In this document: positions 1 through 10,601 of the stretch, piece after piece
Layout: every line of letters begins with the position of its first letter
Numbering within the stretch: position 1 is the first letter of the stretch
The notes under the pieces: generated by a model
What the model was told of the DNA's origin: nothing
What the model saw: only the letters and a program-made list of their open reading frames with translations
Databases searched by the model: none
Position numbers and translations under genes: made by a program
NCBI GenBank assembly: GCA_946902875.1
Contig: OX336340.1
Coordinates: 5,725,739-5,789,738, forward strand
Direction: 5' to 3'
Source: Nematopogon swammerdamellus
Taxonomy: Eukaryota > Arthropoda > Insecta > Lepidoptera > Adelidae
Length of the DNA: 64,000 nt

Positions 1-669
1 GAACAAGCCTCATATTCCCCTCTAACCAACTGTAATGCTCTGTGGGTTGTATGTGTTAGTAATGATAAGGTGTAAGGTGAAGAGTGTAAGGTAAGAGAAT
101 GAATACTCTAAACTCATATTATATTGTGTGTTTCATATATTTCATTTCATTTCAGTGCAAAATATAATCTGTTCTTTTAGGCTTTTACCGCTATTACCTA
201 AACATTATAGAAATTTTCGCATAACCGAAAATTTCTATAACATATATAATCTGTCTTAATCTGTATCTTACGAAGCTAATATAAAATACAAATTATTATT
301 TAATTTCATTTCTTGAGATAACTCATACGCACACATAAAATATTTAAATTAGGAATACTTTAAATATTTTGGTTAGAAAACCAAGAAATAATTATACAAT
401 ATTTATAGTAGGAGAAGTTGAGTGGCTTTATTACCAATATTATGCAGCATTAAAATACAAGTGCCTGCTACGAACGGCAGCAAGCGAGTGATTATCGTAT
501 CACCTAATTTAATCATTAATCTGTGAAGTGAATTCATATTGTAAATTATTAACAAAACGTATAAAACACAAAGAGCTACATGATACGTCATTGATAAAAC
601 ATAACAATAATAAAAATTGCCCATACCCTTTTCGATTTAACCGCAACAAAAATATATAAAGTGCGTGAT

Positions 670-1168
670 TGGGTCCCGTCGCAAAATGCGAAAAAAGGAA
701 CCCTTATGGGATCGCTGTGGTGTCTGTCTGTCTGTCGGTCACACGCAGATATCTCCGGACCTACTGAACCGATTTCGATTAAACGTATGCCAAATCACGT
801 ATAATTTTTGCCGCTAGATATTTTATATATAAATTTATCTAATAGTCTTGTGGAAAGTACAGAATAAAATTTGTTTTTTTAAATAAATGAAATTTCATGT
901 CATTCCATAGGTATTGTTATGGCGATTGAAAAAATGTATAACTTTGCTAAAATCAATAAGTTTGCTTTAACAAATATTTCGTTTAAAACTTGACAACAAC
1001 TGCAGTTTTGTCGCCGAACTTTGACCTATTAAGGGTTGTTTGAAAATTATGAAAAAAATTAACAATATAGGCATTCTTATGTAGTTGTGCACAAAATGTC
1101 ATACATTTTGAGATACAGTTAAATGTCTGAACAGCCGAAATTTAAATTTTGCGTGTGACTTTTTGCTC
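670..1168 (+). repeat. GGTCCCGTCGCAAAATGCG-type interspersed repeat
   Basis: The segment begins GGGTCCCGTCGCAAAATGCG, has the TGTCTGTCTGTC run and the ATATCTCCGGACCTACTGAACC motif, and ends TTTTTGCTCAC. A diverged copy lies at 13551-14130 at a different relative place (intron 2 of copy B), so the two insertions are independent of the gene duplication. No coding capacity was seen. Confidence 0.6.
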
Positions 1169-1340
1169 ACCAGCTCAGGCCACCGATAACGTAGCATTAT
1201 GATTCATAGCCTAAAACCATCCTTAGAAGTGACAAAATGTAACAGTGATGTGTATTTATGTATAATAAAGTAATCATAAAGTAAAAAACATTACGTCTCA
1301 CAGATGATGGACAAATTTGGACGCGGTTTTTTTTTAAAAA

Positions 1341-1582
1341 GCTTGAAATAAAAGTTAGATTACAAATTAAAAAAAACGCCAGGCTCTTAAAAAGGCAAAA
1401 ATAATTTTCGTTCACTTACAAAGAGTCAGGGGACCGCTAAGTAAATAACATGTAAAATTCAGAGCTGCGTAGGTATTTACTTAGCGGCCCCCGATTCCTT
1501 TAAGTAAGTTAACGGAAATTATTTTTGACCTTTTAGGGGTCGGGGGTTTTTTTATTTGTAATTTGACTTTTTTTTATTTTAT
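1341..1582. mobile_element. Fold-back (MITE-like) element, unit A copy
   Basis: The left arm (CTTGAAATAAAAGTTA ... CCGCTAAGTAAAT) is repeated inverted on the right (ATTTACTTAGCGG ... ATTTGACTTTTTTTTATTTT), with about 35 bp between. Half copies lie at about 2100-2245 and 8500-8690, and the paralogous copy is at 10085-10331. It lies just downstream of the receptor stop codon. Confidence 0.65.
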
Positions 1583-1699
1583 AAATAATAATGCAAAGGC
1601 CAAAGTTGTTCATATTTTAAGCTCCCGGAATCAACTCTTTTAAAATGTCGGTATACATTTCTGATTCGAATCACTCTGTATGTGACGATGAGATAACGC

Positions 1700-1854
1700 T
1701 CAAGCCTTTAACTGAAAACGTAACAGAGCGCAGTCGATGAGTAGAGAGAGAAGGGTCGGTATGAACGAAGCTCGTATCTCCACGCCGCACAGCGAGAAGC
1801 TCAACGGTTGAGAGATCACCGCTCGCGTTATGTTTCGTGCGCGCCGCGCTCTTC
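1700..1854 (-). CDS. Gustatory receptor A, exon 4 with stop
   Basis: The exon starts after the acceptor TTTCTGTTTGCAG and completes a split Gly codon. It then encodes 50 residues and a TGA stop, ending in the last hydrophobic segment (FIPTLLSLLIDCALLRFQLKA). The QPLSFSLCG motif before that segment fits the gustatory receptor C-terminus. Confidence 0.83.
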
Positions 1855-4800
1855 CTGCAAACAGAAAAATAATATTACCTACTGCCAGACAGTGGAAGTC
1901 ACCGGTGACCGCGAGCACAGAAGAAAGGTTATAGATCAGGATGCAATATTGCTCCATCCTGTTGGTGACCCGAAGCTTACAGATGGTCTAGTTAGAGTAT
2001 CAGAATCACAGACGTTTTCAGTTTCAATTTAAGTTTATTTATTGAGATGAAAAGAAAACATGTACATTTCATAAAAAATTGCCTGCGTTTTTGGAAATAA
2101 AAGCTTTTTGAAAGCTTGAAATAAAAGTTAAATTACAAATTTAAGAAACCCCCGACCCTTAAAAAGTAAAAAATAATTTCCGTTGACTTATATAAAGAAG
2201 TCGGTGCACCGCTAAGTAAATTCCCGCGCAGCTATTAGTTTTTATATTTCATTTATTCATATTTTATATTTATTTTATAGTTGCGCGTTTGCGCGTAGAG
2301 TGAGATATGTAGATTTTTTAATTCTATGTGTGTATTCTAGCCTTCTATTATTAATAATTTCTCGTGATTTATTTTTCTGCCTTCTTCAATACCTAAATAT
2401 TTGAACTTCTTTTTCACCCGACTGCGCGACGCAAAGGAGGGTAATTATATTAAGGGATTCAAATGAGTTCCCATCTAACAGTATATGAGCATCACCTGCT
2501 GTGTGGATTCTTTTTCTTTATATATTAATAAACTGAGGTCCATCTACACTAAAATAAAAATAAATCATTTAAATAACAGTTTTATAAAAATTTAATTAAA
2601 TGAAAATCCCCCTTACTGACACAACTTCACTACTACATACATCACATACCTGGATGGACGGCGGCGCTGGAGTCCAGAGAGAGTTTAGCCAAGATCGAGA
2701 GCAGACGCGAGCGTTCTATGGCAAGCCGCTCGTACGCGACGCATACGGCAGTTAGACCCACAAATGTTCTCGCAAGATTCACTGATATAACAAATATTAT
2801 GTTATTCATACGAGAACGCTTCGTCTGAAAAAAAAAGATCAACCACATTTTAATGTCAACGTCATCCTAAAGTTATGTCACCGACCTCAGCCTAGTGACG
2901 ACACGTCAACGCGCGTCCCGTCTATGGCAACATAGAAATATTCAAACTTTTTGGAACGAAGTTCCTTATCGCGTGTTACACCCCAGACACTTGGGGAATG
3001 AGAGCTAGGCCGGGTGATTTTAGGCTTAGAAGAAGAGCGAGCTTTGGGGTGGAAGAAGGGAGCTTTGGGGGTGGAAGAAAGGAGCTTTTGGGGGTGAAAG
3101 CGAGCTTGGGGTTGTAATAGGAGATTATTTTAGGGGTGCTAGGAGTATTTTTGCCAAAATGTTGGAAAACGTGAAGGCTGACTTCACGGATATGTGGCTG
3201 GTAAGTGGAATTAATATTTTCAATGTTGTATTCTTTTTCTTATAATAAGTCAACACTTGTTTTATTTTCGTTTTTTATTTATAAATTTTTAGGGGTTTTA
3301 ACAATAATTTTATTATAGTACATTTGACGGGTTTTTAAATATATTTAATATGAAACGATAAAGTGGAAATGTGTGTAGGTAAATTGTGTAATGTTAATTA
3401 ATGTATACTATTTTTTTATTGTTGTTGTTTATTGTTTATTGTAAGACGACCTTCAACCTTCTCGAAGAAAGTAAGTAACTGAGGGCCAGGCCTAAGGTCA
3501 AGCTGCGTTCAGGAAGACTATAATCCTTCTCGAAGAAAGGAAGTAGCTAAGGGCATGGCCGAAGGCCGAGCTGTATCCTGGAAGACGCTAAACCTTCTCG
3601 ATGACAGTAAGTAACGCTATGGGCGATAGTTACTTACTTTCTTCGAAAAGGTCAACGTCTTCCTGAACGCAGCACGGCCTTCGGCCTCGCCCTCAGTTAC
3701 TTACATTCATCAAGAAGGTTTATAGTCTTCCTGAACGCAGCTCGGCCTTCGGCCACGCCCTCAATTACTTAATTTATTCGAGAAGGTTTATAGTCTTCCT
3801 GAACGCAGCTCGGCCTTCGACCTTGGTCTCTGTTACTTCCTTTCTTCGAAAAGGTTATCATCTTACTTAACGCAGCTCGGCCTTTGGCCACGCCCTCTGT
3901 TACTTACTTTCTTCGAAAAGGTTATCGTCTCCCTGAACGCAGCTCGGCCTTCGGTCTCGCCCTAAGTTACTTACTTTCATCAAGAAGGTTTATAGTCTTC
4001 CTGAATAAAGCTCGGCCTTCGGCCTCGCCCTTAGTTACTTACTTTCTTCGAGAAGGTTTATCGTCTTTCTGAACGCAGCTCGGCATTCGGTCTCGCCCTT
4101 AATTACTTATTTACTAAGAGATGTTTTATCGTTTTCCTGAACGCAGCTCGGCCTACGGCCTCGCCCTTTGTTACTTTCTTCGAGAAGGTTTATAGTCTTT
4201 CTGAACGCAGCGCGGCCTTCGGCCTCGCCCTCAATTACATAATTACTTCGAGAAGGTTTATAGTCTTCCTGAACGCAGCTCGGCCTTTGGCCTCGCCCTC
4301 AGTTACTTACTTTCTATTGTCTTCCATAATGCAGCTAAGCCTGAACTTCAGGCCCTGAAGCCTCGCCGTTAGTTACTTACTTTAGTTGAGGAGGTTTATC
4401 GTTTAAATTAAGGCAGATCGGCCTTAGTTACTTACTTTCTTCCTTTAAAATACGAATTTCACGTTACAGGCTTAACCTAATGCGTTCACTAGCTTACGTA
4501 TAAGACGTAAGCTATTTATGTGAATGGCTTATTTAAGTGAACTTATGTGAACTTATGACTATATAATTCTTGTATTTATTTAAACTATCGCTAAATAGGT
4601 CGAACTCTGGTTCTGTCGAGTGATCAATTAAAGGTAAATCTCTGTAAAAAGTATGCGTTGCTTATTTAGATTTTGGACACTTTCGTCAGATTCCTTTTTC
4701 GTCAGAATTAAATTTAGCCATTTAGTATGCGGTAAACATACGACATGAGGGCATATCTTCTCCATTCTATAGATCTGTAGCCCACCATGCCTAATATGTA

Positions 4801-6008
4801 ATTAATTGAGAAGAGGTACGGGTAATAATAATACGTTTGGTAATAATATAACATTCTAATAAACATTTTTTTTTACCTTTTTCCAACATGAGTTTGTAAG
4901 ATTACGAATACTTACTTCAGTGTCGACTTCAACGGTCAACGCTGTGATCGTTATCATTGTAGAATCAATAATAAAATTAATTATTACGACGATCATCTGT
5001 AAAGTCACAAGCACATGTAGTATGTAAGTAACAGTGTGATTAAGTCATAGCTACCAAAAGTGTAAGGGTTCTGTCTAGATGAAAAAATCGAATTAACTTA
5101 CATTAAAGTTAAGAAAGTTACCGTATTATTTCAAAGGTACTCACCGCAAACATGAAGGAGGAATTGATTCCTCTCGTAATACTGTGAATTGCATTATAGA
5201 GAGTCGGCAAGTTGGCGAGAGACACGCGGCATCCGAGCGAGCGTATTTGTTCCCGACTCAGCCGACTTCGGAGCCATCCGCCGCGCCGAGGGTGCTGCAG
5301 GTTCACTGAGCACCCTCCCAAACACTGCTCCAGGCTCACCCGCAACATCTGCATGCGCCCAGACGCTTGCTCCACCAACGCCCAGCAACACATCACCTCT
5401 ACTTCTACCCCACATATCATCAACGAAGCAATAAAACCATTGACGAACTCTTGCGTTTTAGGCACGTTAAAACAGGTCGTCATGAACTTGACCAAATAAA
5501 ACAGTCCATATGCAGAAATAATTGCCCAGTTCACGCTTCCGTTCAAGCTACTTTCGTATTCAACGTTCAAGCTTGCATGAAAATTATCGTCAAACGTAGA
5601 CAAATCAATAAACAAATTCACGAATCGAGTGTGTTTCGAAACACATAATATAGCGAAATAATGGATCGTAGTCAGTACCATCGCTACTGTAAAAATCGTG
5701 GTGATTGCAACATTGTTATTCGCAGATTGAAGGTTATAAAAATTAGAACAGACCACAAAAACTCCCAGGGAGACGGGGAGAAGGTTGTAAAATCTGGATA
5801 GCGGTGACTTGGAGATAGCAGCGCCCTTTCGAACTGACAGTTTCGCTACTCCGAGCGCCGCCTGCAGCCAGAAGAATGGACGGAAAGCTCGAAGGATGAT
5901 AGCTTGTGCCCGAGAAGCTTGCGACATGGGCCGAAGGCTGCTTCCGCCGTTTTCGTGGTCATAGATCCGGCCACCATTATCCCCCGCTTGCACTGTATGC
6001 ACGTACAT
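1700..6008 (-). CDS. Gustatory receptor copy A, whole gene of four exons
   Basis: Coding exons, in transcript order, are 6008-5145, 4996-4916, 2824-2650 and 1854-1700, giving 1275 nt or 424 residues, the usual gustatory receptor length. All introns are GT-AG (donors GTGAGT, GTAAGT, GTATGT; acceptors ending CAG) with phases 0, 0 and 1. About seven hydrophobic segments can be placed: residues about 70-95, 100-125, 158-185 and 190-215 in exon 1, one across the exon 1/2 junction, one in exon 3 and one in exon 4. I infer a ligand-gated chemoreceptor of the 7tm_7 family, in the plasma membrane of taste neurons. The family's TYhhhhhQF ending is degenerate here; the protein ends in IDCALLRFQLKA. A possible AATAAA lies about 120 bp past the stop (complement of 1573-1578). 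The start is the first Met of the exon 1 frame. A divergent odorant receptor is less likely. The ligand is unknown. Confidence 0.82.
2650..2824 (-). CDS. Gustatory receptor A, exon 3
   Basis: The exon is 175 nt: 58 codons plus one base. It begins TKRSRMNN after a polypyrimidine-CAG acceptor and ends ...AAVHP plus G before GTATGT. It contains the sixth hydrophobic segment followed by the charged YERLAIERSRLLSILAKL stretch expected on the cytoplasmic side of insect gustatory receptors. Confidence 0.83.
2825..4915 (-). other. Intron 2 of receptor A
   Basis: This 2.1-kb intron holds the empty target site CCGACCTC (2881-2888) of the fold-back element found in copy B. It also has short G-rich tandem copies of AGCTTTGGGGGTGGAAGAA (3030-3115), the inverted 67-bp array (3450-4440), and the empty sites of the 89-bp LINE tail (about 4738-4745) and of the longer LINE (about 4789-4815). 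Confidence 0.7.
3450..4440. repeat. Inverted tandem array of a ~67-bp unit
   Basis: Units carry GAACGCAGCTCGGCCTTCGG, then CTCGCCCT, then TTACTTACTTTCTTCGAGAA. About three units at 3450-3640 run in reverse and about ten from 3640 run forward, so the array changes direction once. The forward period is about 67 bp, judged from CGCAGCTCGG starts near 3667, 3734, 3802, 3937, 4073 and 4141. A related array lies at 39450-40200. Confidence 0.75.
4916..4996 (-). CDS. Gustatory receptor A, exon 2 (81 nt)
   Basis: This 27-codon micro-exon lies between an ACAG acceptor (complement of 4997-5000) and a GTAAGT donor (complement of 4910-4915). It reads MIVVIINFIIDSTMITITAL and onward and completes the hydrophobic segment begun at the end of exon 1. 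It was found from the matching reading frame and splice sites in both gene copies. Confidence 0.8.
5145..6008 (-). CDS. Gustatory receptor A, exon 1
   Basis: Exon 1 holds 288 codons from the initiator Met (MYVHTVQAGDN...) to ...SSFMFA. It carries the intracellular N-terminus with the FRPFFWLQ motif and the first four hydrophobic segments. The open frame runs 27 nt further, to 5118, but GTGAGT immediately after the GCG codon at 5147-5145 is a strong donor. Splicing there joins two in-frame halves of the fifth hydrophobic segment. Several antisense frames in this stretch are shadows. Confidence 0.85.
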
Positions 6009-6311
6009 TTCGACCGCGTGCGTGCTCGCTTCGATCGTCGTTCGCGTAGTACATGAGCATTATGATGACAAGGCGCAGTTAATACTTTTAAAAGTTTATT
6101 ATGTACTCTGTCGAAGTAATGAAACTAACAACAGTGCTACATTGTAAAAATCGTTTTATTACTTTGAATTAAACTCCTCTCAATAATTAGCACTTTTAGC
6201 ATACGGAAGACCATTTCTTCCTTTCTTTTCCATTAAACTCACGGCTTCAAGAGCTTAGATTGGGTGTTCTATACCAATAGGTGGTAAAATTGTCACTTTA
6301 CTGAAATTTAT

Positions 6312-6430
6312 ATTTTTTTTTTTTTTTTTTTATGGAATCTTCACACGGTTGGCTACATCACCTACAACATCCGTGATGTCAGCCCATAACACCGGGTGAA
6401 CTAGGTGCCATGTCAGTGCTTCCATTCATT
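6312..6430 (-). mobile_element. SINE 3' part inserted upstream of receptor A
   Basis: In + orientation it reads poly-T, then ATGGAATCTTCACACGGTTGG, then the shared SINE tail (CATCACCTACAACATCCGTG, CCATGTCAGTGCTTCC). The corresponding place in unit B (about 22010-22030) has no SINE, so it was gained by unit A or lost from B. Confidence 0.65.
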
Positions 6431-7130
6431 TCGCTGTACAATATCCTTGGAATTCTTCTTTATGAGCATCGTGAGAAACCTAAATATTTCACTTGCACGA
6501 GTGATATAAGTGCCCTTCAGAAGTCAAACAAAAAGCGAGTCCTAGCCATCAAATATTCACTAAGTCGACTCGCCTATTACTCACTGCCACAAGGCTCGAC
6601 AACGTGGAGTGTGATATTCTCATCAGACTGAAATGAAAAACTGGCGCCGAATGAATATAGCTCCGTAATGATGCTCGTTTATTTGATATACTTACTTTAA
6701 ATTTGCCTTTCACTTGACTTTTCAGGACTGTACCTTTATGGAGTAACATTGATATATTTTATGTCGTGCCGGGGCGCGTCATCATCATTACAGCATTTAA
6801 ATGATTGAAGTAACATTAATATGTTTTCACTATGTTAATCCTTTGTCGCTTTATTGTATTTGTCCCGAAAAATTGATTTTTTTTTTTCATAAAATAACTG
6901 AATGTTTACTTACTTCTAAAGAGATAATATTGATAACACGTAGACAGTGGCAAACGCTTTTGTAAATATAGACTAAAGGGACATTAAAAAACTTACCCTG
7001 CACAAATAACTTCAGCCGAACATGTAATCAACACGCGCCTAAACAAGTTAAATTCATTCCATCTTCACTTCGCTCACTATACTCGAATCCTTTTATCTCC
7101 TCTCAGAGTTGTCCGATTCTCGTTATTTTT

Positions 7131-7642
7131 AACCAACTTCCCAAAAGGAGGAGGTTCTCAATTCGAGTGTATGTTTTTTTTTGTATGTTTGTTACGCGAT
7201 TACTCCGCCAATTGTGGGCTGATTTTGAAAATTGTTTTTGTTGTTTGAAAGGGGATAACCCTGAGGTGGTCCCATTTTAATTTGGTCAAGATCGGATTGG
7301 AAAGCGAGGCGAAATGGCGAGGCCGAAGGCCGAGCGATTCCGCCGAGTACATTAATAGCAAAAAATTACTAAAAAAAACTGTGAAATAAAAAAAATTTTA
7401 AAAAAATATAAAAACCGCCTTCAAAATGTACGGATAAAAAAAACCAACCCTAGAGTTGAAGGCGGTGCTAAAGCAAGCAAAAATGATGCATGAAAGAAAA
7501 CATGAGTGGATAATAATATATACTTTGTGATTTGTGTAGCCTTCTTTAGCACCGCCTTCAACTCTAGGGTTCGATTCTTTTTATTTCATACATTTTTGAA
7601 GGCGGTTTTTAGATTTTTTTAAATTGTTTTTTTTTATTTTCG
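7131..7642 (+). mobile_element. AACCGACTTCC-family repeat, short form
   Basis: This is the simplest copy: an AACCAACTTCC / GGAGGAGGTT start, a conserved GC hairpin near 7309-7350 (GAGGCCGAAGGCCGAGCG), and a terminal inverted repeat. The arms AACCGCCTTCAAAA...GAAGGCGGTGCTAAA and their complement flank a ~75-bp loop. It lacks the minisatellite and SINE found in the 2-kb copies. Confidence 0.7.
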
Positions 7643-8065
7643 CTCTGTCACTCATTCTCTAACCCGTTTGGCTTCTCTCAGGATTGTCCTGTTCTCAGGA
7701 TTGTCAATATTCATTGAACTAGCATCCTTTATTCCCTGCCACCCGTCCTATCTTCGCATGGCTCGTCGCAGAGAGACTCAGCACCCTTTTGTTGTTCACA
7801 TTGGGTTTTTGAGAACCCATCGGTTCTCTAAATCGTTTCTTTTATCGCACCTCTAGAGTGTGGAACGTCTTCCGGCGAGTGTATTTCCTGAATACTTTAA
7901 CCTGGGTGTCTTCAAGCGTCGTATTAACGGGCTTGACAGCCTACCAACAGTCCGCAAATCTTCTGGCATGGCACCTAACTGAGCGTGGTTTCGCGAGGAG
8001 AGGTGATTTTGGCTCTGTCGACTGCACCATTGGTCTCTCGGCACAGCCACCCATGCTGGTTTACT
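7643..8065 (+). pseudogene. LINE C-terminal fragment, frameshifted
   Basis: Broken + frames carry motifs typical of the region after the reverse transcriptase in Jockey/CR1-type LINEs: HPFVVHIGFLRTHRFSKSF, then WNVFRRVYFLNTLTWVSSS. Stop codons and a frame change near 7856 separate them. The tail GGCACAGCCACCCATGCT recurs at about 43873-43890, marking the family's 3' end. Confidence 0.55.
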
Positions 8066-8165
8066 ATTACGTGAAGAGAGTCGTTTTCTTCGCATGCATA
8101 AAACATAACACATCAGCCAGTATATATCTGCCTTATATAAATACATCATAGAAGGGACAATGCAA

Positions 8166-9110
8166 ACATTATAGCTGTGAGAAAATGTAAGGATTGTAAA
8201 ATGGTCCGTCTCGAAAATGCAATGTAATTACTAGGGTTTCGTAGCAAGTGACGCTGCTGGTAGGAACAGTTATGAAATCGTTTAGGTGACTGCTCATCCG
8301 TTTTTCCTTGTGTTCGTCTGTCTATTACAGTCTGTAGCTCCTAAACGGCTTGAGCGATCTTCTTGAAACTTTAAATATGTAGGTATAGATGTCCGGAAGG
8401 CAACAACAAGTGGACCACTTGCTGCTTACGGCACATTTTGCTGTAAGCAGTAAGTATTCTACTTACTGCTTACGGTTTGAAAACTATTTTCAAGCTTGTC
8501 TAAAATTTAAAAAACTCCGACCTTTAAATTGTAAAAAATTATTTCCGTTTTTTTTTTTTTTATGGAGTTTACTTACTTATATGAGTCGGGGGAACGCTAA
8601 GTAAATTCCCGAGCAGCTCTGAGTTTTTATAATTTTTGAAGTTTTAAGGGTTGGGGTTTTTTTAATTTGTTAATTAACTTTTATTTTAAGTTTTAAAAAC
8701 AACCGCCTGCAAGTCGGTCCACTTTTTAAGATAATTAAATGTTTGATTACCTAATTACTTGATTACAAACATGGCTAAGAACCATCCCGAATAAACCAGC
8801 TTTCTAATAAAAACACCGCACCCAAATCGGTCCATCCGTTTGGGAGCTACGATGCCACAGACAGACCCATATACACACGTTATACTTATAACACCCCTCC
8901 GTTTGCGTTGAGGGTTAAAAAATGACATTATTCTATGCATAGAAGCGAAGAACGGACAGGGGTTACGCACAAGTAGGAAATTGCCACGGAGCTCTCTGTG
9001 TGTGAAAAACGTTAGCACTTAACAGGTTTTTTTTAACTTATTTTATTTCATAATAATGTTTTATTATCCGAGTTCTAACTAACTATACAAATTTCATAGA
9101 TAGGGCACGT
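8166..9110. other. Spacer with fold-back half copy and short repeats
   Basis: No gene is seen. At 8500-8690 lies a diverged copy of the fold-back family of 1341-1582 (CCGCTAAGTAAATTCCCG motif). At 8765-8880 there is a common insect repeat piece (CCAGCTTTCTAATAAAAAC, then CGGTCCATCCGTTTGGGAGC); its inverse occurs near 9968-10010. Confidence 0.4.
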
Positions 9111-9117
9111 TTTGATT

Positions 9118-9230
9118 TTTATTTTATGGAAACTGACACGGTTGGCTACATCACCTATAACATCCGTGATGTCAGCCTATAACACCAGGTGAACTAGGTG
9201 CCATGTCAGTGCTTCCCTGCGATCGTGCCG
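9118..9230 (-). mobile_element. SINE 3' fragment
   Basis: The shared SINE tail (GGAAACTGACACGGTTGGCT, CATCACCTATAACATCCGTG, CCATGTCAGTGCTTCC) lies just outside the start of duplication unit B. Confidence 0.6.
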
Positions 9231-10084
9231 TCCCACTTCATGCCCTTATTCATATGAGCCGGGTAGTTGGGTCGCACGGAAGTGAACGCAGTCTCTCAGT
9301 CTTAGAATAAATTTGAATTGTCAAAAATGAAAAGAAGCCTGGCGGAGCCGCGGGTTCAGCTGGATAGAAATAAGCTATGTAACTCTCGTCGGCGGCGGCG
9401 GAGGCGCCTACTAGCTAGCGCGCCGAACAAGCCTCATATTCCCCTCTAACCAACTGAAATGCTCTGTGGGGGTATCTTAGCTTAGGGTAAGGTGTAAGGT
9501 GGAGAGCGTAAGGTAAGTGAATGAATACTCTAAACTCATATTGTTTGTTTCATATATTTCATTTTCATTTTAGTGCAAAATATAATGTCTGTATCTTATG
9601 AAGCAAATGTAAAATACAAATTATTTATTTTATTTCATTTCTTGAGGTAACTCACACGCACACATAAAACATTTAAATTATTCTAACCAAGAAATAATCC
9701 TACAATATTCATAGCAGAAGAAGCTCAAGAGTGTCAGGATACAATACAAGTGCACGCTACGAACGGCGTGCGTCTATGCCTAATTGCTGGCTCACATAGC
9801 AAGCGAGTGATTATAGTAATTAATCATTAATCTGTGAATTGAATTCATAATTGTAAATTTTTCACAAAATATATAAAACATCGCGCGATGAAGAGAAAAA
9901 TAATAGAAAATACCAATACTCTTTTCGATTTGACAGCCACAAAAATAGGTATAATTCGTGATTTTTTTTAATAAAAAGCTGGTTTATCCGAGGTGATTCT
10001 TAGCTATGTTAGTAATTAAGTAATAAAGTAAATATAGTTATGAAATAATTACGTCTCAGACAGTATGTTCCGCGCTTTTTTTAA

Positions 10085-10331
10085 TGCTTGAAATAAAAGT
10101 TAAATTGCAAATTTAAAAAAAAACCCCGACCCTTAAAAATACGAAATGAATTTTCGTTCACTTACGTAATGAGTCAGGGGACCGCTAAGTAAATAAAATG
10201 TAAAATCTCAAAGCTGCGTGGGTGTTTACTTAGCGGCCCCCGACTCCTTTAAGTAAGTAAACAGAAATTATTTTTTACCTTTTAGGGGTCGGGGTTTTTT
10301 TATTTGGAATTTGACTTTATTTTATTTTATA
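10085..10331. mobile_element. Fold-back (MITE-like) element, unit B copy
   Basis: This is the paralog of the element at 1341-1582, at the same distance from the receptor stop codon, so it was present before the duplication. Both arms are preserved (CCGCTAAGTAAAT and ATTTACTTAGCGG). Confidence 0.65.
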
Positions 10332-10446
10332 AATAATGCAAAGGCCCAAGTTGTTCATATTTTAAGCTCCCGGAATCACCTCTTTAAAATCAGCTCGTTA
10401 AAATGTCGTGATTCGAATCACTCTGTATGTGACGATCAGCTAACGC

Positions 10447-10601
10447 TCAAGCCTTTAACTGAAAATGTAACAGAGCGCAGTCGATGAGTAGAGAGAGAAG
10501 GGTCGGTATGAACGAAGCTCGTATCTCCACGCCGCACAGCGAGAAGCTCAACGGTTGAGAGATCACCGCTCGCGTTATGTTTCGTGCGCGCCGCGCTCTT
10601 T
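10447..10601 (-). CDS. Gustatory receptor B, exon 4 with stop
   Basis: This is 155 nt with the same TTTCTGTTTGCAG acceptor. Only two residues differ from copy A: Glu for Gly at the split codon and His for Arg before the final FQLKA. The C-terminal motif is degenerate in the same way as in copy A. Confidence 0.82.

Larger units (their letters stand above)
1..6980. repeat. Tandem segmental duplication, unit A
   Basis: Sequence from base 1 is paralogous to sequence from about 9424. Both begin GAACAAGCCTCATATTCCCC. Homology continues through the receptor gene to about 6975 (matching about 22515), where both contain CACGTAGACAGTGGCAAACGC. The left end of the unit lies outside the window. Unit A lacks most of the insertions seen in unit B but has its own SINE near 6312 and its own inverted 67-bp array. 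Confidence 0.85.

Noticed and set aside
3450..4440. CRISPR-like direct repeats
   Set aside because: Units are about 67 bp, diverged throughout, switch orientation, have no unique spacers and lie in a eukaryotic intron.
5189..5648. Plus-strand frames antisense to receptor A exon 1 (and their equivalents at 20064-20448)
   Set aside because: They are shadows: the minus frame has family motifs, longer length and splice sites in both copies.
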